Shown one piece after another: positions 34,756-43,736 of a DNA stretch of 64,000 nucleotides. A model generated the notes under the pieces. The model saw nothing but the letters and a program-made list of their open reading frames with translations. It searched no databases and had not been told where the DNA came from. This DNA comes from JACVRN01 sp963715565 (lineage in GTDB: Bacteria > Acidobacteriota > Blastocatellia > Pyrinomonadales > Pyrinomonadaceae). The stretch spans positions 930,001 to 994,000 of the forward strand of contig OY970256.1 in the NCBI GenBank assembly GCA_963715565.1, read 5' to 3'. A program made the position numbers and the translations under genes. Within the stretch, counting starts at the first letter, position 1; every line of letters begins with the position of its first letter.

Positions 34756-35529
34756 TCATTCCCGGTAGGAACGTTTCGAGATGATCCGGTCATAAAGCGG
34801 AACGGGCATGAGCATGGCGGCGCGCACGATGGTCGCGAGCTGCCACGGAAAGGCGTAAGACTTCTTCCGGCCCTCTATGGCGCGGATTATTTTTTCGACC
34901 GCCGCGTCCAATTCCATCAGATAAGGCATGTTGGCGTGGCGGCCCGCCGTGAGCGGAGTTTTGATAAAGCCCGGATGAATAATCGTCACGTCAACGCCGG
35001 ACGAACGGAGGTCAACACGCAGGCTCTCGAAAAAGGCGGAGACGGCAGCCTTCGACGCACAGTAGGCCGCCGATTTCGGCAATCCGCGATAAGCGGCGAG
35101 GCTCGATATCACAACCAGTTGTCCAAGCCTGCGTTCAACCATCTCCGGTATCACAGCCGTCGCGCTATTGACTGCTCCGATGACGTTGATATTAATCACA
35201 TCGGCCACGGCCTCCGGCTTCAGCTCCCGCGCGTCCGCAGTCGCGCCCACGCCCGCGTTCGCCACCAGCACATCAACCGGGCCGAAACGAGCGCGCAGCT
35301 CATCGGCAGCACGACGAACAGCGCCCGCGTCTCTCACGTCCGCCGCAAGCGCCAGAGCACGCCCGCCCGCCGCCTCTACCTCGCCGACAATCTCTTCGAG
35401 CACTTCCGCACGCCGCGCCAATAATCCGAGCGCTGCGCCTCGCCGTCCTAATTCAACAGCCAGCGCACGCCCGATGCCAGAGGACGCGCCCGTGATAAAG
35501 ACTACCTTCTTTGACCAATCAACAGGCAT
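34756..35529 (-). CDS. Short-chain dehydrogenase/reductase
   Basis: 257 residues of classical SDR: cofactor motif TGASSGIGRALA, LVANAGVG, active-site Ser in VVISSLAA and catalytic YCASKAAV. Substrate unknown; the TGxxxGIG followed by an Arg at the end of strand two (LLARR) suggests NADP(H). It is preceded closely by an ACT-domain gene on the same strand. Confidence 0.93.
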   Translation of the reverse strand: MPVDWSKKVVFITGASSGIGRALAVELGRRGAALGLLARRAEVLEEIVGEVEAAGGRALALAADVRDAGAVRRAADELRARFGPVDVLVANAGVGATADARELKPEAVADVININVIGAVNSATAVIPEMVERRLGQLVVISSLAAYRGLPKSAAYCASKAAVSAFFESLRVDLRSSGVDVTIIHPGFIKTPLTAGRHANMPYLMELDAAVEKIIRAIEGRKKSYAFPWQLATIVRAAMLMPVPLYDRIISKRSYRE

Positions 35530-35547
35530 ACGAGTCGTGACTATTTT

Positions 35548-35958
35548 TTAGCATAGCTCCGCGACGTGTTCGCCCAGAACGCGGAGCGCCTTTGCGAGGT
35601 CGTCCTGCTTGATAAGAAGATGGTCGCGCGAGAAGCCAGAGAGAGCGCCGCAGCTAATGCCCGCCCCTGCAAGGAGAGCCGTGACGCGCGCCAGGTAACC
35701 TATGACGGTCCACTCAAGCTCTATGTCCAGCGTGACCAGCCGGAAGCCGCCCTCTACGCGCGCGTCGCGCACCGCGTGATGCATCGTGCGCCAGTCTTCT
35801 TCTTCCAGTAAAAGAGTTACTTCGTGCTCGTCCCTGAGCAGCATGAAGATGGAATCGGGCCGTGGGCTCAGCTCGGGAGTTTCCAGCAGCCGCGCCCACT
35901 CCGCGTGACGTAAACCGACCAGATAATAGCTCGCGGGCGCAACATTCACCCTCGTCAT
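35548..35958 (-). CDS. ACT-domain protein (DUF2241/CASTOR-like)
   Basis: 136 residues from ATG 35958; an upstream TTG at 36003 is also in frame. The N-terminal YYLVGLRHAEWARLL and SIFMLLRDEHEVTLLLEEEDW, then an ACT core (LDIELEWTVIGYLARVTALLAGAGISCGALSGFSRDHLLIKQDD; key part LARVTALLAGAGIS) match small ACT proteins related to the CASTOR/DUF2241 group, which bind amino acids. The regulatory target is not evident. Confidence 0.75.
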   Translation of the reverse strand: MTRVNVAPASYYLVGLRHAEWARLLETPELSPRPDSIFMLLRDEHEVTLLLEEEDWRTMHHAVRDARVEGGFRLVTLDIELEWTVIGYLARVTALLAGAGISCGALSGFSRDHLLIKQDDLAKALRVLGEHVAELC

Positions 35959-36031
35959 ACGCAGGAGCGAGGATGCGTCGGCGGTCTGTTTCTCACCCGT
36001 CAATTGGAGGCTCTCTTGATTTTAGAGTTGT

Positions 36032-36063
36032 GTAAGAGCAGGGACAAGCCCTGCTCTTAACAC
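36032..36063. repeat. Short hairpin with GCAGGGACAAG core
   Basis: TGTAAGAGCAGGG and CCCTGCTCTTAACA form an almost perfect hairpin around ACAAG. The core GCAGGGACAAG is shared with the long inverted repeat at 24069-24187. It lies between rnj and the ACT gene and could act as a terminator for rnj. Confidence 0.7.
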
Positions 36064-36071
36064 AGTGATTT

Positions 36072-37733
36072 TCAAATCTGAACGACGACAGGAAGAATCA
36101 CGGGCCTTGCGCCGTTCTGCTTTTGAATAAAACGCTTCAGCTCGACGCGCACGTGCTCCTTCAAAAGCGAAACGTCTTTGCGCTCCGCAGGCTTCGCTTT
36201 CTCGACTGCTTCGGTGACGACGCGCTGCGCTTCCTTGATAAACCCGTTGGAGGATTCCATGCCTATCACTCCGCGCGCGGCGATTTCGGGCGGACCGGCA
36301 AGCTCGCCCGTCTCCTCGTCGATGGTGAGAACGAGCGTGATGACGCCGTCGTAGGCTATCTGCCTGCGCTCGCGCACCGTCTCGCTGTCTATCTCTTCAA
36401 AACCCGTCTCGTCTATAAAGGTGCGGCCCACGTCGCGCTTGTCCACGACGGCAGCGCGCTCGCCGTCCGTCTCCAAAACGTCGCCGTTCTCAATCAGGAT
36501 GATGCGGTCTTCGGGAAAGTTGAGATGGTTTTTGACAAACTCTTTGTGGCGAAAGAGCATGCGATACTCGCCGTGAATCGGAATCAGATACTTGGGCCGC
36601 ACGGCTTCGGTCATGATGCGTATGTCTTCCTGCGAAGCGTGGCCGCTGACGTGAATCAGGCGGCGCTTTTCTTCGATGATGTTCGCGCCCTTCTTGTACA
36701 GATGGCCGATCATGCGCGAGATGGCGCGCTCGTTGCCGGGGATGATGCGCGCGGAAAGCACCACCGTATCGCCTTCTTCAATCGTGAGACCCTTGTACAC
36801 TTGCGTTGACATCTGCGCCAGCGCCGCGCGCGACTCTCCCTGCGAACCCGTGACGAGGAAAACAATTTCGTCGTCGTCCATTGACTTCGTGTCGCTCACG
36901 GAAACGAGCAGGCCGTCCGGAATGTCTAAGTAGCCAAGCTCCTCCGCAATCTCCACGTTCTTCTGCATAGAGCGACCCAGAACACAGACCTTGCGCTCAA
37001 ACTGGTGCGCGACATCGAGCACAATCTGTATACGATGAATCGAAGAGGCAAAGGCCGCTACAAAGATACGCCCTTCGGCTTCCTCGAAAATCTCCTCGAA
37101 GGCTGGGATGACGGCGCGCTCCGAAGGCGTGCGGCCCGGAACGGTCGCGTTCGTAGAATCCGAAAGGAGCGCGAGCACGCCTTCCTGCCCGTAGCTGCGA
37201 AGCGTGCGCAAATCTATAGGCTCGCCGATGACCGGCGTTTCGTCTACCTTGTAGTCGCCCGTGTGGATGATTGTGCCGACCGGCGTGCGTATCGCCAGCG
37301 AGAAGCAATCCACCAGCGAGTGCGAGACACGTATGAACTCGACCTTAAAGACACCAATCTCCACGACCTGTCGCGGCACTACACGATGCACGAGCACGTT
37401 TTCGAGAAGGTCGTGCTCGTCTAACTTGCGGTCTGCGAGCCCGGCTGTAAAGTGCGAAGCGTAAACGGGGACGTTGAATTTTTTGAGGATGTAGGGGAGC
37501 GCGCCGAGGTGGTCTTCGTGCCCGTGTGTGAGGACGATGGCCGATAGTTGCTCTCGATACTCTTCCAGAAAATCAAAATCAGGGACAGAGACGTCCACGC
37601 CGTAAACCGACTCTTCGGGAAAACCCATGCCTGCGTCTATGACGATCATGTCGTCGCCATACCGCACGGCCATACAGTTCATCCCAAACTCGCCGACGCC
37701 GCCGAGCGGGATGATCTCCAGTACATTACCCAC
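36072..37733 (-). CDS. rnj: Ribonuclease J
   Basis: 553 residues of the beta-CASP metallo-beta-lactamase family: LGGVGEFGMN, metal-binding HGHEDH (about residue 79), HTGDYKVDETP, LLSDSTNA, the SGHASQEDI motif and the HGEYRML motif, then the RNase J C-terminal domain. It is a 5'-3' exo- and endoribonuclease for mRNA turnover. The start is GTG 37733. TATACT on the minus strand near 37816-37821 may be a -10 box. Confidence 0.95.
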   Translation of the reverse strand: MGNVLEIIPLGGVGEFGMNCMAVRYGDDMIVIDAGMGFPEESVYGVDVSVPDFDFLEEYREQLSAIVLTHGHEDHLGALPYILKKFNVPVYASHFTAGLADRKLDEHDLLENVLVHRVVPRQVVEIGVFKVEFIRVSHSLVDCFSLAIRTPVGTIIHTGDYKVDETPVIGEPIDLRTLRSYGQEGVLALLSDSTNATVPGRTPSERAVIPAFEEIFEEAEGRIFVAAFASSIHRIQIVLDVAHQFERKVCVLGRSMQKNVEIAEELGYLDIPDGLLVSVSDTKSMDDDEIVFLVTGSQGESRAALAQMSTQVYKGLTIEEGDTVVLSARIIPGNERAISRMIGHLYKKGANIIEEKRRLIHVSGHASQEDIRIMTEAVRPKYLIPIHGEYRMLFRHKEFVKNHLNFPEDRIILIENGDVLETDGERAAVVDKRDVGRTFIDETGFEEIDSETVRERRQIAYDGVITLVLTIDEETGELAGPPEIAARGVIGMESSNGFIKEAQRVVTEAVEKAKPAERKDVSLLKEHVRVELKRFIQKQNGARPVILPVVVQI

Positions 37734-37859
37734 TGTGATCTTTTACTCTACTCTCCTTGTCGCCACACGAAAGCCCTTCAAAGAGCAACTTTCGCATGAC
37801 TGAATTTAGCCCGCCAGTATAACACAACGCGCACGGCTTTCTCTCACCCACCGGCAAAC

Positions 37860-38030
37860 AGGTAGTGATTCAGTTTCCAAACGGATTCACCGCGGAGACG
37901 CAGAGATGTCGCGGAGCAGGCGCAGAGAAAAGAATTCAACTCTCTGCGTTTCCTCCGCGACATCTCTGCGTCTCGGCGGTGAGTTATTCGCTTAAAACCC
38001 GCTCGCGGATTTCAAACTGAACCACTACCC
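37860..38030. repeat. 171-nt nested palindrome
   Basis: Outer arms GGTAGTGATTCAGTTT and AAACTGAACCACTACC enclose a second palindrome with CACCGCGGAGACGCAGAGATGTCGCGG words (CGCAGAGA used repeatedly) and its inverse. It resembles the heptamer-word elements but is built of 8-nt-like words. It fills most of the 37734-38032 gap between the kinase and rnj genes. Confidence 0.82.
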
Positions 38031-38032
38031 TC

Positions 38033-41000
38033 TTATTTGATATCGGTAATCATGATGGCGTCGCGAATCACCGTGCCGCGTGTGCAGACCAGCAGGCCGT
38101 CGCGCGACCAGTCGAAATCGTTAATCAGGCTGTCCGTGAAGTTCGTAATCTTCGTGGGCGGCGAGCCGTCCAGTGGCTGTCGCCAGATGTTCGAGACGTT
38201 ATCGTTCATCTGATTGTAAAGAAGCGCGCGACTGTCCGGCGTCCAGTGCAGAACGTCGCGCGTGGTCGGGTTGACGTTAAACTTAAACGTCTTGACGGGC
38301 CCTCCGCCGTCAAAAGGAACGACTCCCAGCTTGAAACCCCTTTCGCTCTTTGGACCCTCCGGCTCGTTGTAGAAAAAGGCGACCCAACGTCCGTCGGGCG
38401 AGACCGCCGGGCGGTACGCGGCCTTGTCGAACAAAGGCACGGGCTCGCCGCCCTCGACGGGGATTCTCCAAATCCCTGAAGACCTGGGGGAGTGTAAACT
38501 GTCAGCCCTTCTTTCCGGGCCTATATAAACAATCCATTTTGAGTCAGAAGAAAACGTGGGATTGAAGGTGAACCCGGTGTTGGTCATGGGCATCGGATTA
38601 CTGCCGTCGAGCCCCATCCGCCAGACCTCAACTTTACCCGAGCGCGTCGAGACAAACGCAATCCACTTGCCGTCGGGCGAAACCGCCGGGTCAACATTAT
38701 GCCCTGCGCCCTGGGTCAACTGGCGGCGACCGCTTCCGTCCTGATTCATAATCCAGATGTCCCACGTCCCGCCCGTCTCGGTGGCGAAGACCACGCGACC
38801 GTCGGGCGTCCAAGCCACGCCGCCGCGCGCCGTCACGGTCGAGACTGATTTAGCGCGCACAGAATTGCCTTCCGGCGCAATCCAGAGATTGGAAAAATCC
38901 TTGATAGTGACGGTCACCAGGCGGGTCGAATCCGCCGTCAGGCTCAGCGCGCGATAGTTGTTCAAGTCATTTGTGATGCGGCGCGCTTCGCCCCCCGGAT
39001 AAGCGACATGCCAAATCTGACTCGGGAAGTCGGGCGCAAACTGGTCGGACGCCACCGCGACCAGACCACTCATGTCTTTGAGCCATTCGACGCGCCCCAT
39101 CTGTGTAAATTGCTGCGAGGTCAAACGCTGTTCCGTCCCGTCGCTCACCCGAAAGACAATGAGCTGATACCCGACCAGAGGGTCTGGCGTCGCCACGGCG
39201 CTGGCAATGAACTGGCCGTCGGGCGACCACGACGGGCCAGTAAAATTGGCCGGGTAAAAACGGTTGGGACGCCGCCTGACGGCGAGCGTCTGCTCCGCTT
39301 TGCTCTGGACGTCAACGACGATGAGCGCGCTCTCTTCCGGCTTAGGGAAAGCTCCGCGCACAAACGCCATGCGTTTTCCGTCCGGAGAAAAAGTCACGGG
39401 ACTGTCTATGTCCGTCAGTATTTTTTGGGGCGTGCCGCCGAGGGCCGGAACGCGATAGAGCGAAGCCTTAGTCTCTGCTGCGCGCGTCACGTAATAGAGG
39501 TCCGCGCCGTCGCGCGAAAAGGTCACGCCCCAGAAGCCGACAGCCGCAGGCGGCACGACCAGCGTATCGTTGGCGGCTGTGGCCTGTCTGATCCACAGGC
39601 TGTGCTGCTCGCGGTCGCTGACGACGTAGGCGATGTATTTCCCGTCGGGCGAGAGGGCCGCGTGTATGAGATTACGGCTGGTGGTCAACTGCGTGACCTG
39701 AATCTTATTGAAATGCGAAACCGTCTGTGCGCGCCACAGAAATTTATAAGCGCCGACAGAAGCGCCAATCAAGACTAGAAGAGAGATGAAAGCGGCGCTC
39801 GCCCAAAGCAAAGTTTTTTTCCGTTTGCCGGGTTGACGAAGCGGAGCTTCAAAGCTCGTGGCGGTCGAGACGGCAGCAGGAACGGCGCGTGTAGCAAGAG
39901 CTGGATTTTCATGCGCGGGCCTGATGCTTTGCCGCGAGCCGTTGGTTACCGCTTCGACCGCTCGCTTATCCGGCGCAACAGAGTGTTCGAGCTTGGCTTC
40001 AAATTCCAGCTCCTCCTTCAAGCGACGTAGATCGCCCAGAAGCTCGCGTGCCGTTTGATAACGCTCGTCGCGGTCTTTCGAGAGCGCCTTGCGTATTATC
40101 CAATCCAGCTCGGCGGGCGCTTTGTCGGAGACGTGCGAGGGCGGCACAGGCTCGCGGTCAATAATCGCCGCGAGCACGTCCGTCACCGTCGGGCCTTCAA
40201 AGGGCGCGCACCCGGCGACCAGTTCATAAAGCACGACGCCGAGGCTCCAAATGTCCGTGCGCGCATCGACGGGAAGACCGCGCGCCTGCTCCGGCGACAT
40301 GTACTGCACAGTTCCCATGACGATGCCGGGCTGCGTGTTGTTCAAAACCCTCGTCGCGCCTTCGGAATGAATCTCGCCCGGTCGCTCCACCAGTTTAGCC
40401 AGACCAAAATCGAGCACCTTGACGTAACCGTCGCGGCGAATCATGACGTTCTCGGGCTTGACGTCGCGGTGAACGATTCCGGCTTCGTGCGCGGCGGCCA
40501 GAGCCGAAGCGACCTGCGTTGCAACATCAAGCGCATGGCTTAACTTGAGCCCGTTCTTGATCTGCTGGCGCAGAGTTTCGCCTTCGATAAATTCGGTGGC
40601 GATGAAATTGGTCCCGGCCACTTCGCCTATTTCGTAAATCGTCAGAATGTTCGGATGGTTCAAAGCCGAGGCGGCGCGGGCCTCGCGCTGGAAGCGTGTG
40701 AGACGGCTCGCGTCTCCGGTCCATTCAGCGGGCAGGAGCTTCAAGGCTACGAGGCGTTCGAGCTTGGTGTCTTCGGCCAGATAGATTTCGCCCATCCCGC
40801 CGCGCCCCAAAAGCTCCGTTATCCTGTAATGGCCCATGAGCTGGCCCACGAGCGGCTCGGCTTCTTCAAACAAAGAGGCGGCGACTTCGTAGGCGGGCGC
40901 GTCCAGAAAGCTGTCCTTGCTTTCATGCGAGGCGATGAGGGATTCCACCTCGCGGCGCAAAGCGTCGTCGCCCGCGCAGGCTTCGGCCAAAAAGCCCGGG

Positions 41001-41074
41001 CGCGATGCAGGCTCGCGCTCAAGCGCCGAATGAAACAGTTCTTTGACCTGCTGCCAGCGATTCATCGTCATCAT
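38033..41074 (-). CDS. Membrane Ser/Thr protein kinase fused to TolB/WD40-like propeller
   Basis: 1013 residues. A Hanks-type kinase covers about residues 80-350: GRGGMGEIYLAEDTKLERLVALKLL, catalytic HRDVKPENVMI, DFGLAKL, and activation segment through GTVQYMSPEQARG. One membrane span near residues 425-447 (TLLWASAAFISLLVLIGASVGAYKFL). The C-terminal half has repeated beta-propeller blades (LSPDGKYIAYVVSD, FSPDGKRMAFVRG, VSPDGKWIAFVST, VSPDGRWVAFFYN) of the PD40/TolB type, presumably extracytoplasmic. The architecture is abundant in Acidobacteriota. An ECF sigma gene lies 101 nt upstream on the same strand. Confidence 0.94.
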   Translation of the reverse strand: MMTMNRWQQVKELFHSALEREPASRPGFLAEACAGDDALRREVESLIASHESKDSFLDAPAYEVAASLFEEAEPLVGQLMGHYRITELLGRGGMGEIYLAEDTKLERLVALKLLPAEWTGDASRLTRFQREARAASALNHPNILTIYEIGEVAGTNFIATEFIEGETLRQQIKNGLKLSHALDVATQVASALAAAHEAGIVHRDVKPENVMIRRDGYVKVLDFGLAKLVERPGEIHSEGATRVLNNTQPGIVMGTVQYMSPEQARGLPVDARTDIWSLGVVLYELVAGCAPFEGPTVTDVLAAIIDREPVPPSHVSDKAPAELDWIIRKALSKDRDERYQTARELLGDLRRLKEELEFEAKLEHSVAPDKRAVEAVTNGSRQSIRPAHENPALATRAVPAAVSTATSFEAPLRQPGKRKKTLLWASAAFISLLVLIGASVGAYKFLWRAQTVSHFNKIQVTQLTTSRNLIHAALSPDGKYIAYVVSDREQHSLWIRQATAANDTLVVPPAAVGFWGVTFSRDGADLYYVTRAAETKASLYRVPALGGTPQKILTDIDSPVTFSPDGKRMAFVRGAFPKPEESALIVVDVQSKAEQTLAVRRRPNRFYPANFTGPSWSPDGQFIASAVATPDPLVGYQLIVFRVSDGTEQRLTSQQFTQMGRVEWLKDMSGLVAVASDQFAPDFPSQIWHVAYPGGEARRITNDLNNYRALSLTADSTRLVTVTIKDFSNLWIAPEGNSVRAKSVSTVTARGGVAWTPDGRVVFATETGGTWDIWIMNQDGSGRRQLTQGAGHNVDPAVSPDGKWIAFVSTRSGKVEVWRMGLDGSNPMPMTNTGFTFNPTFSSDSKWIVYIGPERRADSLHSPRSSGIWRIPVEGGEPVPLFDKAAYRPAVSPDGRWVAFFYNEPEGPKSERGFKLGVVPFDGGGPVKTFKFNVNPTTRDVLHWTPDSRALLYNQMNDNVSNIWRQPLDGSPPTKITNFTDSLINDFDWSRDGLLVCTRGTVIRDAIMITDIK

Positions 41075-41175
41075 GATGAAAATGTCGAGTCCCCCGGCCT
41101 TGTACGAATCTCTCTCTCTTATTTATTAACGCGGAGGGCGTTGAGTAAGTCCCTCAAATGAATACGCCGGAAAGT

Positions 41176-41736
41176 CTAGGCGAGTTCGCGCCGGAGCCAG
41201 GCGCGCGCCATTGTCCAGTCGCGCTCGACCGTAGCGTGCGAGATGCCTATCACTTCCGCCGTCTCTTCTATGGTCAGCCCGCCGAAAAATTTTAGCTCGA
41301 CGACGCGCGCCTGCTGCGGGTCAATCACTGCCAGTTGGTTCAAGGCTTCATGCAGCGCCAGTAAATCAATTTCAGGATGTTCCGCGATGCGGTCGGCGTG
41401 GCTCAGGGAAAGCTGCTGCTGGTCCGAGCCGCCGCGCTTTTGCGCCTGTCGCACGCGCGCATGGTCCACAAGGATGCGCCGCATCAGTTGTGCAGCGACG
41501 CCGAAAAACTGCGCGCGGTTCTGCCACTTGGCCTTTCTTTGATCCACCAGCCGCAGGTAAGCCTCGTTGACGAGCGCCGTCGGTTGAAGGGTATGGCCCA
41601 CGCGCTCGCGCCTCAGATAGTTGCTCGCCAGCCGCCGCAATTCGTCATACACGACAGGCATCAATCTATCGAGCGCCGCCTGGTCGCCGTTGCTCCAATC
41701 AATCAAGAGTTGTGTCACGGCTTCAGTCGCCGGCAT
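41176..41736 (-). CDS. ECF-type sigma-70 factor (Planctomycete/Acidobacteria subfamily)
   Basis: 186 residues with region 2 (LDRLMPVVYDELRRLASNYLRRE...ALVNEAYLRLVDQ, with the RAQFFGVAAQLMRRILVDHARVRQAQKRG stretch diagnostic for the TIGR02999/Sig-70_X6 group) and region 4 (VELKFFGGLTIEETAEVIGISHATVERDW; key ELKFFGGLTIEETAEVIG). Such factors are commonly paired with Ser/Thr kinases, and here the kinase-TolB gene follows. No anti-sigma gene is adjacent, so control by phosphorylation is plausible. Confidence 0.92.
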   Translation of the reverse strand: MPATEAVTQLLIDWSNGDQAALDRLMPVVYDELRRLASNYLRRERVGHTLQPTALVNEAYLRLVDQRKAKWQNRAQFFGVAAQLMRRILVDHARVRQAQKRGGSDQQQLSLSHADRIAEHPEIDLLALHEALNQLAVIDPQQARVVELKFFGGLTIEETAEVIGISHATVERDWTMARAWLRRELA

Positions 41737-41855
41737 GTAACATTCTCCAAAAATCAGGGCTGACAGTTTAGAGCGACGCTTTTCGGCACGACTTCAGGCC
41801 ATTTGATGCTCGTTCCTGCAAGTCAGGCTGATTTTACTCCAAAAATTTTCCGGCC

Positions 41856-41875
41856 CGTGAGGGAATTCCCTCACG
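41856..41875. promoter_or_regulatory. Perfect 20-bp palindrome, candidate operator
   Basis: CGTGAGGGAATTCCCTCACG reads identically on both strands with no spacer. It lies in the divergent region between the ECF sigma gene (starts 41736, minus) and the secreted-protein gene (starts 42015, plus). An uninterrupted dyad with half-site GTGAGGGAA suggests a dimeric regulator site rather than an RNA hairpin. Confidence 0.5.
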
Positions 41876-42014
41876 CCTTGCGCGTTAACAAGTAGAGGGG
41901 ATTTGAAACGAACGATTGAGAGAGCCGGACGCGCCCCGTACCGGCCCCCCAAAACAAGGGCCGCGAGGCGCACGTTGCGCCGCCGCAGCCGGAAAGAAAA
42001 GATTGGAGATTGTC

Positions 42015-42491
42015 ATGAAAAAAGAGGTTCTGAGCATTTTCACGATGCTGATTCTAACACTCGCGATTGGTGCGGCGACAGCCCATGCGCAGTCCGCTAA
42101 CCAGACGACAGCCAGCATCCCGTTCCAGTTCAACATCGGTAACCAGACTTTGCCCGCAGGCGACTACACCATCAAGTTCGTCAACCAGGATTCGGGCAGG
42201 AACGCGCTTCTCATCAAGAGCACGGACGGTCGCGTGAGCCGGATTGTCATGATGAACACGGCGCAGAAGGGCTCGGCCACAGAGCGAGCCAGCCTCGTGT
42301 TCAATCAATACGGCGACCGCTACTTTCTGGCAGAAGTCTGGACCGGCAGCGACCAGTTCGGCCACACGCTCCCGCGCTCTCGCTCTGAGCGCGACACGGA
42401 ACGCGAGCTGGCACGAGACATTAAAGACAGCGACCTGGCACGCCTTGAGCAGCGCCAGCGCGTGACAGTTGCGCTCGTCAAAAGCCGCTAA
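42015..42491 (+). CDS. Secreted protein of unknown function
   Basis: 158 residues from ATG 42015, preceded by GGAG at 7 nt. A signal peptide (residues 1-25, ending AHAQ) is followed by a beta-rich domain with IPFQFNIGNQTLPAGDYTIKF, RVSRIVMM and GDRYFLAEVW, a pattern found in many Acidobacteriota secreted proteins of unknown role. The C-terminus is charged and helical. It is transcribed divergently from the ECF sigma gene and ends before a strong terminator. Confidence 0.7.
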   Translation: MKKEVLSIFTMLILTLAIGAATAHAQSANQTTASIPFQFNIGNQTLPAGDYTIKFVNQDSGRNALLIKSTDGRVSRIVMMNTAQKGSATERASLVFNQYGDRYFLAEVWTGSDQFGHTLPRSRSERDTERELARDIKDSDLARLEQRQRVTVALVKSR

Positions 42492-42564
42492 AGGGAGCGA
42501 CCATCTTGGAAGTTGGGGAACTCCTCAAGATGCCAACCCTTTAAGGCGAACCGGGCGCAGCCCC

Positions 42565-42607
42565 CAAAGCCTCCGCCGTAGATCATCCCACTACGGCGGA
42601 GGCTTTG
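42565..42607 (+). terminator. Intrinsic terminator after the secreted-protein gene
   Basis: CAAAGCCTCCGCCGTAG (42565-42581) pairs perfectly with 42591-42607 across a 9-nt loop, a 17-bp stem, followed by ATTTGT. It is bidirectional in form and lies 74 nt after the stop. Confidence 0.8.
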
Positions 42608-42630
42608 ATTTGTCAGAAGCTGTTTGATAA

Positions 42631-42786
42631 GTCCCGTAGGGACTCGGATGTTTATAGCTCTATCGCATCAATCAAAAATCAAGCTCCGTAGGAGCGACAT
42701 GTCATAACTAGGAAACATGCCGCTCCTACGGAGCTTAGGAACGATTTGTCATTTATTATCTATAAACATCCAGCTCCTACGGAGCT
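42631..42786. repeat. REP-like repeat block (CTCCGTAGGAG/CTCCTACGGAG modules)
   Basis: GTCCCGTAGGGAC, AGCTCCGTAGGAGCG with its inverse CGCTCCTACGGAGCT, and a further AGCTCCTACGGAGCT are interspersed with ATGTTTATAG/CTATAAACAT spacers. This is a compact repeat island between converging genes. No coding potential is seen in 42492-42812. Confidence 0.75.
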
Positions 42787-42812
42787 AATATCAGCAAATT
42801 TTTTCTACATCT

Positions 42813-43736
42813 CTACAACTTGCTCTCGATGGCTCTTGAAAGGCTGGCCCATTCTTCCACAGCCAGACTTTCGGCACGCCGCGACTCTTCAATAGAAGCC
42901 GCGCGGAGCACATCGCTTGCGCCGCCCGCTCTTTCAACAAGCGCGCGCAATTCTTCCGGAGCACCGCGCAGGTTATTCAAAATCGTCTTACGCTTCTGTG
43001 CAAACCCCGCGCTCACGATTCTCCATAGCAGCTTTTCATCACCAACCTCGACACCGGCCTGCTCTCGCAAACGCAATCTAGTAACCGTGCTCCAAACTTT
43101 CGGGCGCGGGTGAAAAGAGCCCGGCGCAACGTCAAAGAGGACTTCTCTTTCGCAATACGCTTCGACCAGCACGGAGAGATAGCCGCGCTCGGATGAACCC
43201 GCGGGCGCGTTGATGCGCTCGACCACTTCACGCTGAAGCATGAGGACCATTTCTGTGAGACACGCGCGCTGCTCAATCAGCTTTTGCAGGATGGCCGTGG
43301 AAATGTAGTAAGGAAGATTGGCGATAACGCGCGCCTTTTTATCAGGCCGTATGAGGTCGCAGAAATCAACTGCCAGCGCGTCCGCTTCCACCAAAACAAA
43401 ATTATCGCGCCCGCCGAATTTTTCCCGCAAGTGCGGCACAAGCTCGCGGTCAAATTCCACGCTGATGAGACGGCCCGCTCTTTCAACCAACTGAGCGGTC
43501 AAAGCCCCCTGCCCCGGTCCTATCTCCACGACCGTTTCATCTGCGTGCGGAGCAAACGCGCTGACGATGCGACCCGTTACACGCTCGTCGCGCAAAAAAT
43601 TCTGGCCCAGACTCTTTTTGGCGCGCGGCAGTGAAGAAGGGACGCGGTGACGCGGTGACGCGGTGACGCGGTGAGAAAAAGCCTCTCTCTTTCGCCGCGT
43701 CGCCTCGGTCTCTCCCTCACCGCGTCTCTTCTTCAT
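42813..43736 (-). CDS. rsmA: 16S rRNA (adenine1518-N6/adenine1519-N6)-dimethyltransferase
   Basis: The conserved body begins KKSLGQNFLRD (about residue 40), with SAM motif VEIGPGQGALT, acidic VEFDRELV, catalytic NLPYYIST and FHPRPKVWSTV. It dimethylates two adenines in helix 45 of 16S rRNA. The only start codon in frame is ATG 43736, which makes the first 38 or so residues (including HRVTASPRHRVPSS) a translation of the GACGCGGT-word palindrome. The ATG lies 20 nt inside the end of ribD. Either the palindrome is truly translated or a non-canonical start is used. Confidence 0.94.
   Translation of the reverse strand: MKKRRGEGETEATRRKREAFSHRVTASPRHRVPSSLPRAKKSLGQNFLRDERVTGRIVSAFAPHADETVVEIGPGQGALTAQLVERAGRLISVEFDRELVPHLREKFGGRDNFVLVEADALAVDFCDLIRPDKKARVIANLPYYISTAILQKLIEQRACLTEMVLMLQREVVERINAPAGSSERGYLSVLVEAYCEREVLFDVAPGSFHPRPKVWSTVTRLRLREQAGVEVGDEKLLWRIVSAGFAQKRKTILNNLRGAPEELRALVERAGGASDVLRAASIEESRRAESLAVEEWASLSRAIESKL
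43632..43736. repeat. Word-repeat palindrome (8-nt word GACGCGGT) inside coding sequence
   Basis: Four tandem GACGCGGT words lie on the left (43640-43673). The right side has TCACCGCGTCTCTTCTTC inverse to GAAGAAGGGACGCGGTGA. The loop contains GAGAAAAAGCCTCTCTCTTTC. It overlaps the rsmA 5' end and the ribD 3' end, and is followed by CATCCCT words that also occur at 53175-53204. Confidence 0.85.
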
